Assembly (NCBI RefSeq): GCF_001577265.1
Contig: NZ_CP014517.1
Span: 1,293,001-1,357,000, forward strand
Length of the DNA stretch: 64,000 nucleotides
Direction: 5' to 3'
Source: Variovorax sp. PAMC 28711
Lineage (GTDB): Bacteria > Pseudomonadota > Gammaproteobacteria > Burkholderiales > Burkholderiaceae_C
This document shows positions 52,992 to 63,079 of the stretch, piece after piece. Numbering within the stretch: the stretch's first letter is position 1; each line of letters opens with the position of its first letter. The position numbers were made by a program, and so were the translations under genes. The notes beneath the pieces were generated by a model, which was given only the letters and a program-made list of their open reading frames with translations, was not told the DNA's origin and did no database searches.

Positions 52992-55928
52992 ATGCAAACA
53001 GCCCAGACCACACCGTCCACCTCCCGTCCTGCGCCGACGTCGTCATCCACGGGCACGCCTGCCCGCGACGTTGCAGGTTCACCCGCCGGCGACGCGCTCG
53101 CGCACTATCAGATCATTCGCCGCAACGGCGCTGTCGTGCCCTTCGAGCCGAACAAGATCGCCATCGCGATGATGAAAGCCTTCCTGGCCGTGCATGGCAC
53201 CCAGGGCGCGGCATCGGCCAGCGTGCGCGAGACGGTCGACGGCCTGACGCAGGCCGTGGTGCGCGCGATGCAGCGCTCGCGTCCGGGCGGCGGCACCTTC
53301 CACATCGAAGACGTGCAGGACTCGGTCGAACTCGGCCTGATGCGCGGCGGTCACCACGAAATCGCGCGTGCGTACGTGCTGTACCGCGAGCGCCGCACGC
53401 AAGAGCGCGCCAAGCAGGGTGCGCAGGACGCGCCCGCCGCGCCGACGCTGCACGTTCTCGACAACGGCGAACGCGTGGCACTCGACCTGAACGAGCTCAA
53501 GGGCCTGATCGAATCCGCCTGCGAAGGTCTGGGCGACACGATCACCGCGGCGCCGATCCAGGCCGAGACGATGCGCAACCTGTACGACGGCGTGCCGCTC
53601 GACGAGGTCTACAAGGCATCGATCCTGGCGGCCCGCACGCTCATCGAGAAAGATCCCGACTACACCTTCGCGACCGCGCGCCTGCTGCTGCACACGATCT
53701 TCAAGGAGATCATCGGCCGCGAAGTGATGCCGGCCGAGCGCTCGCAAGCGTATGTCGATTACTTCCCGCAGTTCATCAAGAAGGGCGTCGACAACGATCT
53801 GCTCGACGAGAAGCTGCTGCAGTACGACCTGCCACGCCTCGGCGCCGCCCTGAAGGCCGAACGCGACCTGCAATTCGACTACCTCGGCTTGCAGACGCTG
53901 TACGACCGCTACTTCCTGCACGTGCGCAAGACGCGCATCGAACTGCCGCAGGCTTTCTTCATGCGCGTGGCGATGGGCCTGTCGCTCGGCGAGATCGACC
54001 GCGAAGCGCGCGCCATCGAGTTCTACGAAGTGCTTTCGTCGTTCGACTTCATGTCGTCGACGCCCACGCTGTTCAACGCCGGCACGCTGCGCTCGCAGCT
54101 GTCGAGCTGCTACCTCACGACCGTGCCCGACGACCTGGACGGCATCTACGAGTCGATCAAGGAAAACGCGCTGCTGTCGAAGTTCGCCGGCGGCCTGGGC
54201 AACGACTGGACGCGCGTACGCGCACTCGGGTCCCACATCAAGGGCACCAACGGCGAATCGCAAGGCGTCGTTCCGTTCCTCAAGGTCGTCAACGACACGG
54301 CCGTCGCCGTGAACCAGGGCGGCAAGCGCAAGGGCGCGGTCTGCACGTATCTGGAAACGTGGCACCTCGACATCGAGGAGTTCCTGGAGCTGCGCAAGAA
54401 CACCGGCGACGACCGCCGTCGCACGCACGACATGAACACGGCCAACTGGATTCCCGACCTGTTCATGCGTCGCGTGATGGAAAAGGGCACCTGGACGCTG
54501 TTCTCGCCCAACAACGTGCCCGACCTGCACGACCTGTTCGGCGCCGATTTCGAGAAGGCCTACGTTGCCTACGAAGAGAAGGCCGCACGTGGCGAGATCA
54601 AGCCGGCCCGCACCATCCCCGCCAGCGACCTGTGGCGCAAGATGCTCACGATGCTGTTCGAGACCGGCCATCCGTGGATCACGTTCAAGGACGCCTGCAA
54701 CGTGCGCTCGCCGCAGCAGCACGCCGGCGTCGTGCACTCGTCGAACCTGTGCACCGAGATCACGCTGAACACCAGCGACACCGAAACCGCTGTCTGCAAC
54801 CTCGGCTCGGTCAACCTGCTGCAGCATCTGAAGGACGGCAAGGTCGACCAGGTCAAGCTCAAGAAGACGATCTCGACCGCAATGCGCATGCTCGACAACG
54901 TGATCGACATCAACTACTACGCCGTGAAGAAGGCGCGCGATTCCAACCTGCGCCACCGCCCGGTCGGTCTCGGCCTGATGGGCTTCCAGGACGCGCTGTA
55001 CGAACTGCGCATTCCCTACGCCTCGCAGGAAGCCGTGCAGTTCGCCGACGAATCGATGGAAGCGATCTGCTACCACGCCTACTGGGCATCGACCGACCTG
55101 GCCAAGGAGCGCGGCAAGTACTCGAGCTACAAGGGTTCGCTGTGGGACAAGGGCATCCTGCCAATCGACACGCTCGACCTGCTGGAGAAGGCACGCGGCG
55201 GCTACGTCGAAGTCGACCGCTCGTCCACGCTCGACTGGGACGCGCTGCGCCAGAAGATCAAGGCCGACGGCATGCGCAATTCGAACTGCACCGCCATCGC
55301 ACCGACCGCGACCATCTCGAACATCATCGGCGTCGATGCATCGATCGAACCGTGCTTTGGCAACCTGTCGGTCAAGTCGAACCTGTCAGGCGAGTTCACC
55401 GTCATCAACCACTACCTGGTGCGCGACCTGAAGCGCCTGGGCCTGTGGGACGACGTGATGGTCATGGACCTGAAGCACTTCGACGGCTCGCTGCGCCCGA
55501 TCGACCGCGTGCCGCAAGACATCAAGGCGCTCTACGCCACCGCCTTCGAGGTCGAGACGACGTGGCTGGTCGAAGCCGCATCGCGTCGCCAGAAGTGGAT
55601 CGACCAGGCGCAGTCGCTCAACATCTACATGGCCGGCGCATCGGGCAAGAAGCTCGACGACACCTACAAGCTCGCGTGGTTGCGCGGCCTGAAGACGACG
55701 TACTACCTGCGCACGCAGAGCGCGACGCACGCCGAAAAATCAACGGTGCAATCGGGCCGGCTCAACGCCGTCGCATCGGGTGGCAGCAACAGCCACAACG
55801 TCGACGGCGCGAAGATGAATGCGCTCGAAGCCGCGGCACTCGCAGCACAAGCGCAACTGAGCGCGATGCCTGCGACCGACATCGCGTTCTGCGGTGTCGA
55901 CGACCCGACGTGCGAAGCATGCCAATGA
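52992..55928 (+). CDS. nrdA: Ribonucleoside-diphosphate reductase class Ia, alpha subunit
   Basis: A 978-aa catalytic subunit making dNDPs. A Ser/Thr/Pro-rich N-terminus is followed by an ATP-cone (IIRRNGAVVPFEPNKIAIAM) for dATP control, then the ten-stranded barrel: LSSCYLTT (redox Cys), NLCTEITLNT (thiyl-radical Cys and Glu), TAVCNLGSVNL (second redox Cys), and the C-terminal swinging pair in DDPTCEACQ. It is longer than the 761-aa E. coli enzyme, as usual for this ATP-cone-bearing betaproteobacterial group. The ATG at 52992 is chosen over upstream frames as it follows GAGGACCG. Regulated by the NrdR boxes. Confidence 0.95.
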   Translation: MQTAQTTPSTSRPAPTSSSTGTPARDVAGSPAGDALAHYQIIRRNGAVVPFEPNKIAIAMMKAFLAVHGTQGAASASVRETVDGLTQAVVRAMQRSRPGGGTFHIEDVQDSVELGLMRGGHHEIARAYVLYRERRTQERAKQGAQDAPAAPTLHVLDNGERVALDLNELKGLIESACEGLGDTITAAPIQAETMRNLYDGVPLDEVYKASILAARTLIEKDPDYTFATARLLLHTIFKEIIGREVMPAERSQAYVDYFPQFIKKGVDNDLLDEKLLQYDLPRLGAALKAERDLQFDYLGLQTLYDRYFLHVRKTRIELPQAFFMRVAMGLSLGEIDREARAIEFYEVLSSFDFMSSTPTLFNAGTLRSQLSSCYLTTVPDDLDGIYESIKENALLSKFAGGLGNDWTRVRALGSHIKGTNGESQGVVPFLKVVNDTAVAVNQGGKRKGAVCTYLETWHLDIEEFLELRKNTGDDRRRTHDMNTANWIPDLFMRRVMEKGTWTLFSPNNVPDLHDLFGADFEKAYVAYEEKAARGEIKPARTIPASDLWRKMLTMLFETGHPWITFKDACNVRSPQQHAGVVHSSNLCTEITLNTSDTETAVCNLGSVNLLQHLKDGKVDQVKLKKTISTAMRMLDNVIDINYYAVKKARDSNLRHRPVGLGLMGFQDALYELRIPYASQEAVQFADESMEAICYHAYWASTDLAKERGKYSSYKGSLWDKGILPIDTLDLLEKARGGYVEVDRSSTLDWDALRQKIKADGMRNSNCTAIAPTATISNIIGVDASIEPCFGNLSVKSNLSGEFTVINHYLVRDLKRLGLWDDVMVMDLKHFDGSLRPIDRVPQDIKALYATAFEVETTWLVEAASRRQKWIDQAQSLNIYMAGASGKKLDDTYKLAWLRGLKTTYYLRTQSATHAEKSTVQSGRLNAVASGGSNSHNVDGAKMNALEAAALAAQAQLSAMPATDIAFCGVDDPTCEACQ

Positions 55929-55964
55929 TGTTTGCGGCATCGCCTGACAACTCAGCGCGATGCA

Positions 55965-56038
55965 TGTGAGCAACATAAGAACCAGATAACTGGAGCGCGA
56001 TGTGAACGAGCACTTTGCAACTCACATCGTTGCTCACA
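55965..56038. repeat. Nested inverted repeats between nrdA and nrdB
   Basis: TGTGAGCAAC (55965-55974) pairs with GTTGCTCACA (56029-56038), and inside it GATGTGA (55999-56005) pairs with TCACATC (56022-56028). The two right arms are adjacent, so an RNA of this region could form a two-part structure just before the nrdB start at 56061. It could be an attenuator, a processing site or a protein operator. Confidence 0.5.
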
Positions 56039-56060
56039 TAATTGAGCATTGGATTTTTCT

Positions 56061-57323
56061 ATGTTGACCTGGGACGAAGAAGTCAAGCCCTCCTTGCCAA
56101 AGGAAATGCAACAAGGATTGCAGCACTCACCGAAAAGCAACTCGCCAGCGAGTCGCTCGATGGTGGCTCCGACTTCGCAAATTGCGCCCGCCTCCCCCGC
56201 TTCTGTTTCACTGCCACGTCGGCTCGATGACGGCGCGGTTGCGCCGGTCCGCGAGCAGGCCCAGGCATTTGCGCAAGCCACCGCACAAGCAACGCCCACC
56301 GTTGCACGCCGCGTCAATGCGGCCGACAAACGCATCATCAACGGCCAGACCGATGTGAACCAGCTGGTGCCGTTCAAGTACAAGTGGGCTTGGGAAAAAT
56401 ACCTTGCCACGTGTGCCAATCACTGGATGCCGCAGGAAGTGAACATGACGCGTGACATCGCGTTGTGGAAAGACCCGAACGGCCTGACCGAAGACGAGCG
56501 TCGCATCGTCAAGCGCAACCTCGGCTTCTTCGTGACCGCCGACTCGCTGGCCGCGAACAACATCGTGCTCGGGACCTACCGCCACATCACGGCGCCGGAG
56601 TGCCGTCAGTTCCTGCTGCGCCAGGCGTTCGAAGAAGCCATCCATACGCACGCGTACCAGTACATCGTCGAGTCGCTCGGTCTGGACGAGAGCGAGATCT
56701 TCAACGCGTACAACGAAGTGCCGTCGATCCGCGAGAAGGATCAGTTTCTGATTCCGTTCATCGACGCGATCAGCGATCCGCACTTCAAGACCGGCACGCA
56801 CGAGACCGACCAGACCTTGCTCAAGTCGCTCATCGTTTTTGCCTGCCTGATGGAAGGCTTGTTCTTCTATGTCGGCTTCACGCAAATTCTCGCGCTGGGT
56901 CGCCAGAACAAGATGACCGGCGCTGCCGAGCAGTACCAGTACATCCTGCGCGACGAGTCGATGCACTGCAATTTCGGCATCGACCTCATCAACCAGTTGA
57001 AGCTGGAAAACCCCGGTCTCTGGACGACCGAGTTCAAGGCCGAGATCAAGGCCCTGTTCCTCGAAGCCGTCGAGCTCGAATACAAGTACGCCGAAGACAC
57101 GATGCCACGTGGCGTGCTCGGCATGAACGCCTCCATGTTCAAGGGCTACCTGCGTTACATCGCCAACCGGCGTGCACAGCAGATCGGCCTCGAAACGCTT
57201 TTCCCGAACGAAGAAAATCCGTTCCCTTGGATGAGCGAAATGATTGACCTGAAGAAAGAGCGCAATTTCTTCGAGACCCGCGTGATCGAATATCAGTCGG
57301 GTGGTGCGCTCTCCTGGGATTGA
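56061..57323 (+). CDS. nrdB: Ribonucleoside-diphosphate reductase class Ia, beta subunit
   Basis: A 420-aa di-iron subunit. Ligand motifs: [26 protein letters not shown] (Glu, His and, four residues after the His, the radical-bearing Tyr, as in E. coli E115-H118-Y122), [11 protein letters not shown] and [11 protein letters not shown] (Glu, His). The Tyr speaks for class Ia rather than Ic. An N-terminal low-complexity stretch of about 75 residues precedes the fold. The ATG at 56061 is preferred to a TTG at 56049. It follows nrdA after 132 bp that contain inverted repeats. Confidence 0.95.
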   Translation: MLTWDEEVKPSLPKEMQQGLQHSPKSNSPASRSMVAPTSQIAPASPASVSLPRRLDDGAVAPVREQAQAFAQATAQATPTVARRVNAADKRIINGQTDVNQLVPFKYKWAWEKYLATCANHWMPQEVNMTRDIALWKDPNGLTEDERRIVKRNLGFFVTADSLAANNIVLGTYRHITAPECRQFLLRQAFEEAIHTHAYQYIVESLGLDESEIFNAYNEVPSIREKDQFLIPFIDAISDPHFKTGTHETDQTLLKSLIVFACLMEGLFFYVGFTQILALGRQNKMTGAAEQYQYILRDESMHCNFGIDLINQLKLENPGLWTTEFKAEIKALFLEAVELEYKYAEDTMPRGVLGMNASMFKGYLRYIANRRAQQIGLETLFPNEENPFPWMSEMIDLKKERNFFETRVIEYQSGGALSWD

Positions 57324-57412
57324 ATCTTTCAGACAAAAACAGATGAATTCAAGAATTGCTCCCGCCGCCGATCGCACCGAAGAGTGCGACACGGATGGGA
57401 GCGCAGGTGTTC

Positions 57413-57471
57413 ATGGTGCTGGGCTTGATCCAACACCATGAATCGCTCCCCGTTCACAAGCGGACGGGGAG
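57413..57471 (+). repeat. Two tandem hairpin sequences between nrdB and the H1-like gene
   Basis: ATGGTGCTGG (57413-57422) pairs with CCAACACCAT (57430-57439) with one mismatch-type pairing, and CTCCCCGT (57446-57453) pairs with ACGGGGAG (57464-57471). Neither is followed by a T-run, so they look more like an mRNA leader or a small RNA than a terminator. No gene is present in the 193 bp. Confidence 0.4.
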
Positions 57472-57516
57472 TGCTTCAAGAGGTTGATTTTTCAACTTGA
57501 TCAAGGAGAAATAGAA

Positions 57517-58053
57517 ATGGCAACTGCAAAGAAAGCGCCGGCTAAGAAAGCCGCTGCAAAGAAGGCTCCGGCAAAGAAGGTCGTAGCCGCCAAGAAGGCT
57601 CCCGCCAAAAAGGCAGCCGCGAAGAAGGCTCCGGCGAAGAAGGTAGCCGCCAAGAAGGCCCCGGCTAAAAAGGCCGCTGCCAAAAAGGCGCCGGCAAAGA
57701 AGGTCGTAGCGAAGAAGGCGCCTGCGAAGAAGGCCGTTGCCAAGAAGGCGCCTGCGAAGAAGGCTGCAGCCAAGAAGGCGCCTGCGAAGAAGGCTGCAGC
57801 CAAGAAGGCGCCTGCTAAAAAGGCCGCCGCTAAAAAGGCCCCTGCCAAGAAGGCGCCTGCGAAGAAGGCCGCGGCCAAAAAGCCCGCTGCCAAGAAAGCA
57901 GCGAAAAAGCCCGCTGCCAAGCCTGCCGCAAAGCCTGCTGCCAAGAAGGCAGCAAAAGCTCCCGCAAAGGCTGCCGTAGCGCCCGCCCCTGCGGCGCAGA
58001 CGACGCTGAACCCGCAGGCAGCTTGGCCGTTTCCGACGGCCAGCAAGCCCTGA
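57517..58053 (+). CDS. Histone H1-like Ala/Lys/Pro-rich nucleoid protein
   Basis: A 178-aa, extremely basic protein made of ~20 copies of a [12 protein letters not shown] pentad repeat up to residue ~145, then an Ala/Pro tail ending in [14 protein letters not shown]. It resembles the C-terminal domain of eukaryotic H1 and Bordetella BpH1/ Ralstonia H1-like proteins that bind DNA and condense the nucleoid. No globular domain is present. A strong AAGGAGA ribosome site lies before the ATG at 57517. The DNA itself is a degenerate tandem repeat, which makes copy number prone to change between strains. Confidence 0.9.
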   Translation: MATAKKAPAKKAAAKKAPAKKVVAAKKAPAKKAAAKKAPAKKVAAKKAPAKKAAAKKAPAKKVVAKKAPAKKAVAKKAPAKKAAAKKAPAKKAAAKKAPAKKAAAKKAPAKKAPAKKAAAKKPAAKKAAKKPAAKPAAKPAAKKAAKAPAKAAVAPAPAAQTTLNPQAAWPFPTASKP

Positions 58054-58075
58054 GTCGCTCAGCGGCCTTGAAGGC

Positions 58076-58110
58076 AAAAAGCCCGGCACCTCACGGTGTC
58101 GGGCTTTTTT
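58076..58110. terminator. Bidirectional terminator between the H1-like gene and the PfkB gene
   Basis: AAAAAGCCCGGCACC, loop TCAC, GGTGTCGGGCTTTTTT: a long GC-rich stem with flanking A and T runs between two convergent genes. Confidence 0.9.
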
Positions 58111-58122
58111 GCCTCGTGCGGA

Positions 58123-59025
58123 CTACAGCCCGATGGCTTTCAGATCAATCTGGTAATTCTGCGGACCGCGCTGCGCGACCTTGAGCGCACCGATGCGGTT
58201 GCCGAGCGCGGCACAGCGCGCGAGATCCCACTCTTGTTCCAGCCCAAACAGGAGCGCGCCCCGCCATGCATCGCCGCACCCGGTCGGGTCGACGACGGCT
58301 TCAGGTTTCACGGCCGGCACATGCGTTTTTTCGCCTTCGACCCACACGTCGCACCCTTCGCTCCCGAGCGTCACGACCAGCCCGCGCACACGGCGCGAAA
58401 TGTCGGCTTCGTTCCAGCCAGTGCGTTCGCTGAGCATCTTGCCTTCGTAGTCGTTCACCGTGACCCAGTCGGCCTGCTCGATGAACTGGGCGAGTTCGTC
58501 GCCGTTGAACATCGGCAGCCCCTGCCCCGGATCGAACACGAACGGAATGCCCGCGTGCTTGAACTGCTCGGCATGCTGCAGCATCGCGTCGCGGCCGTCG
58601 GGCGAAATGATGCCGATGCGAATGTCGCTGCGCGCCGAGATGGTGTTGAGATGCGCCTGCTGCATCGCGCCGGGATGGAATGCGGTGATCTGGTTGTTGG
58701 CCAGATCGGTCGTGATGAAGCATTGCGCGGTGTAGGTATCGGCCAGCTCGCGCACAAACTCCGTCCCGATGCCCAGGTCCTTGAACCGGGCGACGTAATC
58801 GGCGCCGTCGCTGCCCACCGTGGCCATCGGCAATGCCGTGCCGCCCAGCGCGTTGAGGCTGTAGGCGATGTTGCCCGCACAGCCGCCGAAGTCACGGCGC
58901 AGCGCCGGCACGAGAAACGACACGTTCAGGATATGCAACTGGTCGGGAAGGATCTGGTCGGCGAACCGTCCTTCGAAAGTCATGATGGTGTCGAACGCGA
59001 GAGAACCGCAAATCACTGCTGCCAT
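58123..59025 (-). CDS. PfkB-family carbohydrate/nucleoside kinase (adenosine-kinase-like)
   Basis: A 300-aa kinase of the ribokinase fold. N-terminal CGSLAFDTIMTFEGRF, the signature GGCAGNIAYSLNALG, and the C-terminal DPTGCGDAWRGALLFG with catalytic Asp and anion-hole Gly. Members like this in Burkholderiales are usually annotated as adenosine or sugar kinase; the substrate cannot be fixed here. The ATG at 59025 gives the normal N-terminus (AAVICGSLAFD); an upstream extension to 59094 looks non-coding. Confidence 0.88.
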   Translation of the reverse strand: MAAVICGSLAFDTIMTFEGRFADQILPDQLHILNVSFLVPALRRDFGGCAGNIAYSLNALGGTALPMATVGSDGADYVARFKDLGIGTEFVRELADTYTAQCFITTDLANNQITAFHPGAMQQAHLNTISARSDIRIGIISPDGRDAMLQHAEQFKHAGIPFVFDPGQGLPMFNGDELAQFIEQADWVTVNDYEGKMLSERTGWNEADISRRVRGLVVTLGSEGCDVWVEGEKTHVPAVKPEAVVDPTGCGDAWRGALLFGLEQEWDLARCAALGNRIGALKVAQRGPQNYQIDLKAIGL

Positions 59026-59077
59026 GGGTGAACCGTGTGGTGGAAAAAAGAAGGATGACCTGCTTGCTGGCGCAGGG

Positions 59078-60220
59078 TCAGGGATAGAACGCAAGAACGT
59101 TGAATCCCGCGATCGGCGGCAATGCCGCGGCTTCAGCGCCCGTCAGGATCAACCGGAGCGACGCAGCGCGCTCGCCCCGAGCCGCCAATTCGGCCGGCGC
59201 ACCGAAATCTGTGGGCAGGAGCACGCGGCGCACCACGGCTTGCTCTTGCGTGTTGAGCAACGACAGTTCGATGGCCGGCATGGCCAGCGGCACCGTCGCT
59301 GCGCTGCGCAGCGTGAAGCTGAACTGGTAGCCATCACCGACCTTTTCGCGCGCGAAGGTGGCGCCATCGATCGTGATGTCATTGATACGCCGCAGCGCGG
59401 CCAGTTCGCAGCCGGTGACCGCGCACAGGCTCTGCAGCACGGGGCGCAAACCGGGCCGGCCTGCCAGCAAGCTGTCGCGCTCGCGATGCACGACCTGCAG
59501 CGCCAGCAGCAATCCCGCCACCACGATGCCAGCCACCACGACCATGCGCCCTCGCGCGCTCTGCCAGAACTCGCTCGACGAGGCAGCGCGCAAAAACGAT
59601 GGCACGACGGTCGGCGGCAACGGCGGCGGCTCGGACTCGCTCGCGGTCTGAACGACGGGGGCCGCGGTCGACTCTTCCGATGGCTCGACGGCCGGCGCAG
59701 CCGTCGATTTGTCGCGCGCGCGTGCAATCTTGGCGGCTTTGACCCGTGCGCGGCGCAGTGCCTTTTGAAATTGCCCCTGGCTGACCGTATCGAGCTCGAG
59801 CGAGGGCGCGAGCTCGGCCACCGACAACACGGGATGCGGCGCAACGGTATCGCGATCTGGAACAGTGGCAATCACCGGCGTCGGCCAGGGCTCGTCGGCC
59901 ACGAGGCCGCCGGCCGGGCTGGACAAATCGGGGAGTACCGGAAACGAAGGCGGTGCGGGCAGGTCGACCGGCGCGGCCGGCTCTGCGAAGGCAGCCGGTG
60001 CGTCATCGCGCGCCGGATCGTCGTCGAAAAAATCCGCATCGTCGGGCGCCGGGGCCGCTGGCGGTGTGGCTTCGGTGTCGGACAAGTCACGCAGGTCGAG
60101 CGTCGCGTCGAACACATGGCTGCAACGCCCGCAACGCACCCAGCCATCCGAAATGCGAAGCTGGTCCCGCACCACCTTGAAAGTGGTCGCGCAGGCAGGG
60201 CAGCGGGTGACGAGGCTCAT
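59078..60220 (-). CDS. Zinc-ribbon and DUF3426 domain membrane protein
   Basis: A 380-aa protein. The first 40 residues are an MJ0042-type zinc ribbon (TRCPACATTFKV, then WVRCGRCSHVFDA); a long acidic, Pro/Ala-rich region follows; one TM helix at ~225-245 (MVVVAGIVVAGLLLALQVV); and the periplasmic DUF3426 domain to the end (LCAVTGCELAALRRINDITID). Function unknown. It lies directly downstream of prmA with 40 bp between, a conserved betaproteobacterial pairing. Confidence 0.9.
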   Translation of the reverse strand: MSLVTRCPACATTFKVVRDQLRISDGWVRCGRCSHVFDATLDLRDLSDTEATPPAAPAPDDADFFDDDPARDDAPAAFAEPAAPVDLPAPPSFPVLPDLSSPAGGLVADEPWPTPVIATVPDRDTVAPHPVLSVAELAPSLELDTVSQGQFQKALRRARVKAAKIARARDKSTAAPAVEPSEESTAAPVVQTASESEPPPLPPTVVPSFLRAASSSEFWQSARGRMVVVAGIVVAGLLLALQVVHRERDSLLAGRPGLRPVLQSLCAVTGCELAALRRINDITIDGATFAREKVGDGYQFSFTLRSAATVPLAMPAIELSLLNTQEQAVVRRVLLPTDFGAPAELAARGERAASLRLILTGAEAAALPPIAGFNVLAFYP

Positions 60221-60260
60221 GTGGCGCGAATTGTAGGGTCGACACCCACGCGCCGTGAGC

Positions 60261-61145
60261 TCAGGCGCGCGCGGTCATGAGGATCCAGCCATCCTCGGTA
60301 TCGCTCACTTCGAGCTGAACGTAGGGCGCGTAGGCGAGTTTCAGTTCGTCGGCCTGGCGCTCGAGAATGCCGGCCAGCACCAGCGCGCCGCCCGGCGCCA
60401 CATGCGCACACAGCAACGGCGCCAGCACCTTCAGCGGCGTGGCCAGGATGTTGGCCAGCACGGTCTGGTAGTGGCCCAGTGCGGCATCCGGCAACGCGGC
60501 GTTCAGCGTGACGCCGTTCGCTTCCGCGTTGAGCCGCGTCGAGCTCACGGCGGCTTCGTCGATGTCGACCGCATCGATCTCGGCGGCACCGTACTTCGCC
60601 GCGCCGATCGCGAGGATGCCGGAGCCGCAGCCATAGTCGAGCACGCGCTGGCCCGCGAATTCGCCGCGCTTCGCGATCCAGCGCAGGCACATGCGCGTGG
60701 TGGGGTGCGTGCCCGTGCCGAAGGCCAGACCCGGATCGAGCCGGATCACGCGGCGCGCTTGGGCAGGCGGTTCGTGCCACGTCGGAACGATCCAGAAGTC
60801 GGAGGTGATCTCGACCGGCGCGAACTGCGATTGCGTGAGGCGCACCCAGTCCTGGTCGGGCACCACGGCCACGCCCAGCAGCTGGCAGCCTTCGAAGAAA
60901 TCCTGCACGGCCAGCACCGTGGCCGCATCGTTGGCCAACGCTTCGGAGTCGAACAGCGCGATCACGCGCGAACGCTGCCAGCCCTCTTTCGGTGGTGGCA
61001 TGCCCGGCTCGCCGAACAGCGCCTGCTCGGCATCGGTCTGCGCATCGGCGTCCTCCACCGATACGCTCAGCGCATCGAGCGCGTCGAGCGCGTCGCTCAC
61101 CGCCTCGACGCTTTGCTCGGGAACCAGCAGCCGCAGCTCAAACAC
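60261..61145 (-). CDS. prmA: Ribosomal protein L11 methyltransferase PrmA
   Basis: A 294-aa SAM-dependent enzyme that trimethylates ribosomal protein L11. N-terminal substrate domain (residues 1-~120), then the Rossmann domain: FGTGTHPTTRMCLRW, VLDYGCGSGILAIGAAK (SAM motif I), DAVDIDEAAV (motif II) and VLANILATPL (motif with N-I-L). Length agrees with E. coli PrmA (293). It lies 12 bp after accC. Confidence 0.95.
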   Translation of the reverse strand: MFELRLLVPEQSVEAVSDALDALDALSVSVEDADAQTDAEQALFGEPGMPPPKEGWQRSRVIALFDSEALANDAATVLAVQDFFEGCQLLGVAVVPDQDWVRLTQSQFAPVEITSDFWIVPTWHEPPAQARRVIRLDPGLAFGTGTHPTTRMCLRWIAKRGEFAGQRVLDYGCGSGILAIGAAKYGAAEIDAVDIDEAAVSSTRLNAEANGVTLNAALPDAALGHYQTVLANILATPLKVLAPLLCAHVAPGGALVLAGILERQADELKLAYAPYVQLEVSDTEDGWILMTARA

Positions 61146-61157
61146 GCGCGCGTCCGG

Positions 61158-62507
61158 TCACCGCTTGTGAGCGGCGAGCCACTCTTCGAGGTAGTGGATG
61201 TTGGTGCCGCCGGCCATGAACTTGGCGTCGACCATCAATTCGCGGTGCAGCGGGATGTTGGTGCTGATGCCTTCGATGACCGTCTCGTTCAGGGCCGTGC
61301 GCATGCGCGCCATGGCCTGCTCACGCGTGTCGCCGAACGTGATGATCTTGCCGATCATCGAGTCGTAGTTCGGTGGCACGAAGTAGTTCGTGTAGACATG
61401 CGAGTCCACGCGCACGCCCGGACCACCCGGCGGATGCCACATCGTGATGCGGCCAGGCGACGGCGTGAACTTCCACGCGTCTTCGGCGTTGATGCGGCAT
61501 TCGAACGAATGACCACGCATCTGGATCTGGCGCTGCGTGAACGGCAGCTTCTCGCCCGCGGCCACCATGATCTGCGTCTTGACGATGTCGATGCCTGTGG
61601 TGAATTCCGTCACCGGATGCTCCACCTGCACGCGCGTGTTCATCTCGATGAAATAGAACTCGCCGTTTTCGTAAAGAAACTCAAAGGTGCCCGCGCCGCG
61701 GTAGCCGATCTTCTTGCACGCGGCCGCGCAGCGCTCGCCGATCTTCTCGATCAGCTTGCGCGGGATGCCGGGGGCCGGCGATTCCTCGATCACCTTCTGG
61801 TGACGGCGCTGCATGGAGCAATCGCGCTCGCCCAAGTAAACGGCGTTCTTGTGCTTGTCGGCCAGGATCTGGATTTCGATGTGGCGCGGATTCTGGAGAA
61901 ACTTCTCCATGTAGACCGCTGGATTGTTGAAGGCGGCGCCCGCCTCCGCCTTGGTCATCTGGATCGCGTTGATCAGCGCGGCTTCGGTGTGCACCACGCG
62001 CATGCCCCGGCCGCCACCGCCGCCAGCCGCCTTGATGATGACCGGGTAGCCGATGGCGCGCGCAATGCGCTTGTTGGTGGTCGCATCGTCGGACAGTTCG
62101 CCTTCGGAGCCCGGCACGCAAGGCACGCCTGCCTTGATCATGGCCTGCTTGGCCGCGACCTTGTCGCCCATCGTGCGGATGTTTTCCGGCGTCGGGCCGA
62201 TGAACTGGAATCCGCTTTGCTCGACGCGCTCCGCGAAGTTGGCGTTCTCGCTCAGGAAACCGTAGCCGGGGTGGATCGCTTCGGCGTCGGTCACTTCTGC
62301 CGCCGAAATGATCGCCGGCATGTTGAGATAGCTTTGGCCCGATGCCGCAGGCCCGATGCACACGGCCTCCTGGGCCAGCTTGACGTACTTGGCGTCGCGA
62401 TCGGCTTCGGAATAAACCATGACGGCCTTGATGCCCATCTCGCTGCAGGCACGCTGGATCCGCAAGGCGATTTCGCCGCGATTGGCGACCAGGATCTTCT
62501 TGAACAT
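61158..62507 (-). CDS. accC: Acetyl-CoA carboxylase biotin carboxylase subunit
   Basis: A 449-aa enzyme that carboxylates the biotin of AccB with ATP and bicarbonate, the first step of fatty-acid synthesis. Motifs: [14 protein letters not shown] at the start, [10 protein letters not shown], the ATP-grasp glycine loop [26 protein letters not shown], and RIYAEDP-type reading [10 protein letters not shown]. Length equals E. coli AccC (449). The ATG at 62507 is chosen; a GTG at 62513 would overlap the accB stop. Confidence 0.97.
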   Translation of the reverse strand: MFKKILVANRGEIALRIQRACSEMGIKAVMVYSEADRDAKYVKLAQEAVCIGPAASGQSYLNMPAIISAAEVTDAEAIHPGYGFLSENANFAERVEQSGFQFIGPTPENIRTMGDKVAAKQAMIKAGVPCVPGSEGELSDDATTNKRIARAIGYPVIIKAAGGGGGRGMRVVHTEAALINAIQMTKAEAGAAFNNPAVYMEKFLQNPRHIEIQILADKHKNAVYLGERDCSMQRRHQKVIEESPAPGIPRKLIEKIGERCAAACKKIGYRGAGTFEFLYENGEFYFIEMNTRVQVEHPVTEFTTGIDIVKTQIMVAAGEKLPFTQRQIQMRGHSFECRINAEDAWKFTPSPGRITMWHPPGGPGVRVDSHVYTNYFVPPNYDSMIGKIITFGDTREQAMARMRTALNETVIEGISTNIPLHRELMVDAKFMAGGTNIHYLEEWLAAHKR

Positions 62508-62509
62508 GG

Positions 62510-62968
62510 TCACTCGATGATGAACAGCGTCTGGCCGTATTCGACCGCTTGCCCGTTTTCGCCGAGGATCTGCGTGACCGTGCCGGACTTGTCGGCCTCG
62601 ATCTCGTTGAGGATCTTCATGGCCTCGATGATGCAGATGGTGTCGCCTTCGTTGACTTTGCTGCCCACTTCGACGAACGAGGGTGCGCCTGGGCTCGACG
62701 AACGGTAGAAGGTGCCGACCATCGGCGACTTGACGGCGTGCCCGGTGGCGACCGCGTCGGCCGGAGCCGCCGCAGGCGCTGCTGCCAGCGGTGCCGTGGC
62801 GGGCGCTGGCCCTGCGGCCTGCGGCGCGAGCGTTTGCACGTACTGAACCGGAGCGGCCTCACCGCCCTTGACGATCCGGACCTTGCCCTCGGCTTCGGTG
62901 ATCTCGAGTTCGGAAATGTTCGATTCAGACACCAGGTCGATCAGTGTCTTGAGTTTGCGTAGATCCAT
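62510..62968 (-). CDS. accB: Acetyl-CoA carboxylase biotin carboxyl carrier protein
   Basis: A 152-aa protein. N-terminal [21 protein letters not shown], an Ala/Pro-rich flexible linker, then the biotinyl domain with [21 protein letters not shown] (thumb) and the biotinylation motif EAMKIL. The ATG at 62968 begins at the conserved N-terminus; the longer frame to 63007 is unlikely. It lies 2 bp before accC, forming the usual accBC operon. Confidence 0.97.
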   Translation of the reverse strand: MDLRKLKTLIDLVSESNISELEITEAEGKVRIVKGGEAAPVQYVQTLAPQAAGPAPATAPLAAAPAAAPADAVATGHAVKSPMVGTFYRSSSPGAPSFVEVGSKVNEGDTICIIEAMKILNEIEADKSGTVTQILGENGQAVEYGQTLFIIE

Positions 62969-63079
62969 GGGGCTCCAATTGCCGTGTTCGCCGGCTTTGC
63001 CGGTCATTCGGGATTAACTCGCCTGAACGTTGGCTTATTTCAGCGTATCGACGCCAACGCCTTCGCGTGGGGGCGGATT

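Noticed and set aside
53079..55076. A 665-codon minus-strand frame opposite nrdA
   Set aside because: Shadow of nrdA, whose plus-strand product has all catalytic cysteines.
57517..57960. Tandem repeat resembling a CRISPR-like periodic array
   Set aside because: The period is 15-30 bp, coding in frame for KKAPA units, with no spacers; it is a protein repeat.
57501..58046. A 181-codon Ala/Phe/Gly-rich minus-strand frame opposite the H1-like gene
   Set aside because: It is the complement of the Lys/Ala/Pro repeat and looks like a hydrophobic repeat only by code symmetry; the ribosome site and basic protein are on the plus strand.
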